Shown here piece after piece: positions 5,703 through 5,819 of a stretch of 5,819 bases of DNA. The translations under genes were made by a program, and so were the position numbers. This DNA comes from Acidobacteriota bacterium (GTDB lineage Bacteria; Acidobacteriota; Vicinamibacteria; Vicinamibacterales; Vicinamibacteraceae). The DNA is taken from NCBI GenBank assembly GCA_013695405.1, contig JACDAO010000292.1, positions 1-5,819 on the forward strand. Direction: 5' to 3'. The notes under the pieces were generated by a model. That model was given only the letters and a program-made list of their open reading frames with translations, made no database searches and was not told the origin of the DNA. The stretch's first letter is position 1; the number at the start of each line of letters is the position of its first letter.

Positions 5703-5819
5703 GCGTGTTCGGTGTGTGGTGGGCGTCACGGGCATCTGCCCCGGGCTTGCCGAGACGACCCGACCCGCACAGCGGTCGCTCCGCCGCGCAGACCAAGCCG
5801 TCAGTGTACCGGACATGAG
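5703..5819 (-). other. Region upstream of bamA, no clear gene or promoter
   Basis: These 117 bases precede bamA. The bamA frame stays open through them, with ATGs at 5735 and 5816, but the translation upstream of the signal peptide has no recognisable features. TACACT on the minus strand (5808-5803) matches a -10 box at four of six positions, but any -35 box would lie beyond the window edge, so I do not call a promoter. The operon promoter may be here or further upstream. Confidence 0.4.

Noticed and set aside
5803..5808. Possible -10 box TACACT upstream of bamA on the minus strand
   Set aside because: Only four of six positions match and the -35 region would lie outside the window.

Overview
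The window is a single-direction block of outer-membrane biogenesis genes, all read on the minus strand (from high to low coordinates): bamA (5702-2883), skp/ompH (2809-2150), a fused fabZ-lpxA gene (2074-812) and lpxI (797 to beyond position 1, cut by the window edge). Gaps between genes are short (73, 75 and 14 bases), there is no convincing terminator between them, and no plus-strand gene is supported, so the block reads as one operon.

The genes cooperate in building an LPS-containing outer membrane. BamA is the beta-barrel insertase. Skp is the periplasmic holdase that carries unfolded barrels to it. FabZ dehydrates 3-hydroxyacyl-ACP for fatty acid elongation. LpxA takes the same 3-hydroxyacyl-ACP for the first step of lipid A synthesis. 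LpxI cleaves UDP-2,3-diacylglucosamine to lipid X, a later step. The order resembles the bamA-skp-lpxD-fabZ-lpxA-lpxB cluster of Proteobacteria, with three differences: lpxD is not between skp and fabZ, fabZ and lpxA are one reading frame, and lpxI sits directly downstream.

The organism is a diderm, LPS-making, high-G+C bacterium. LpxI in place of LpxH, Pro-rich N-terminal extensions on BamA and Skp, and the overall gene order suggest Acidobacteriota (perhaps the Vicinamibacteria side) or another deep-branching Gram-negative phylum. That placement is inference from general style and has not been tested by any search.

Region by region: 1-797 is lpxI without its last few codons; 798-811 is a 14-base spacer; 812-2074 is the FabZ-LpxA fusion; 2075-2149 is a spacer holding a long two-part GC hairpin; 2150-2809 is skp with a clear Shine-Dalgarno; 2810-2882 is a spacer with a second GC hairpin; 2883-5702 is bamA; 5703-5819 is the region upstream of bamA, without a recognisable promoter. 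The most notable item is the FabZ-LpxA fusion, which joins the two enzymes that compete for the same substrate. I saw no mobile element, CRISPR array, tRNA or rRNA.
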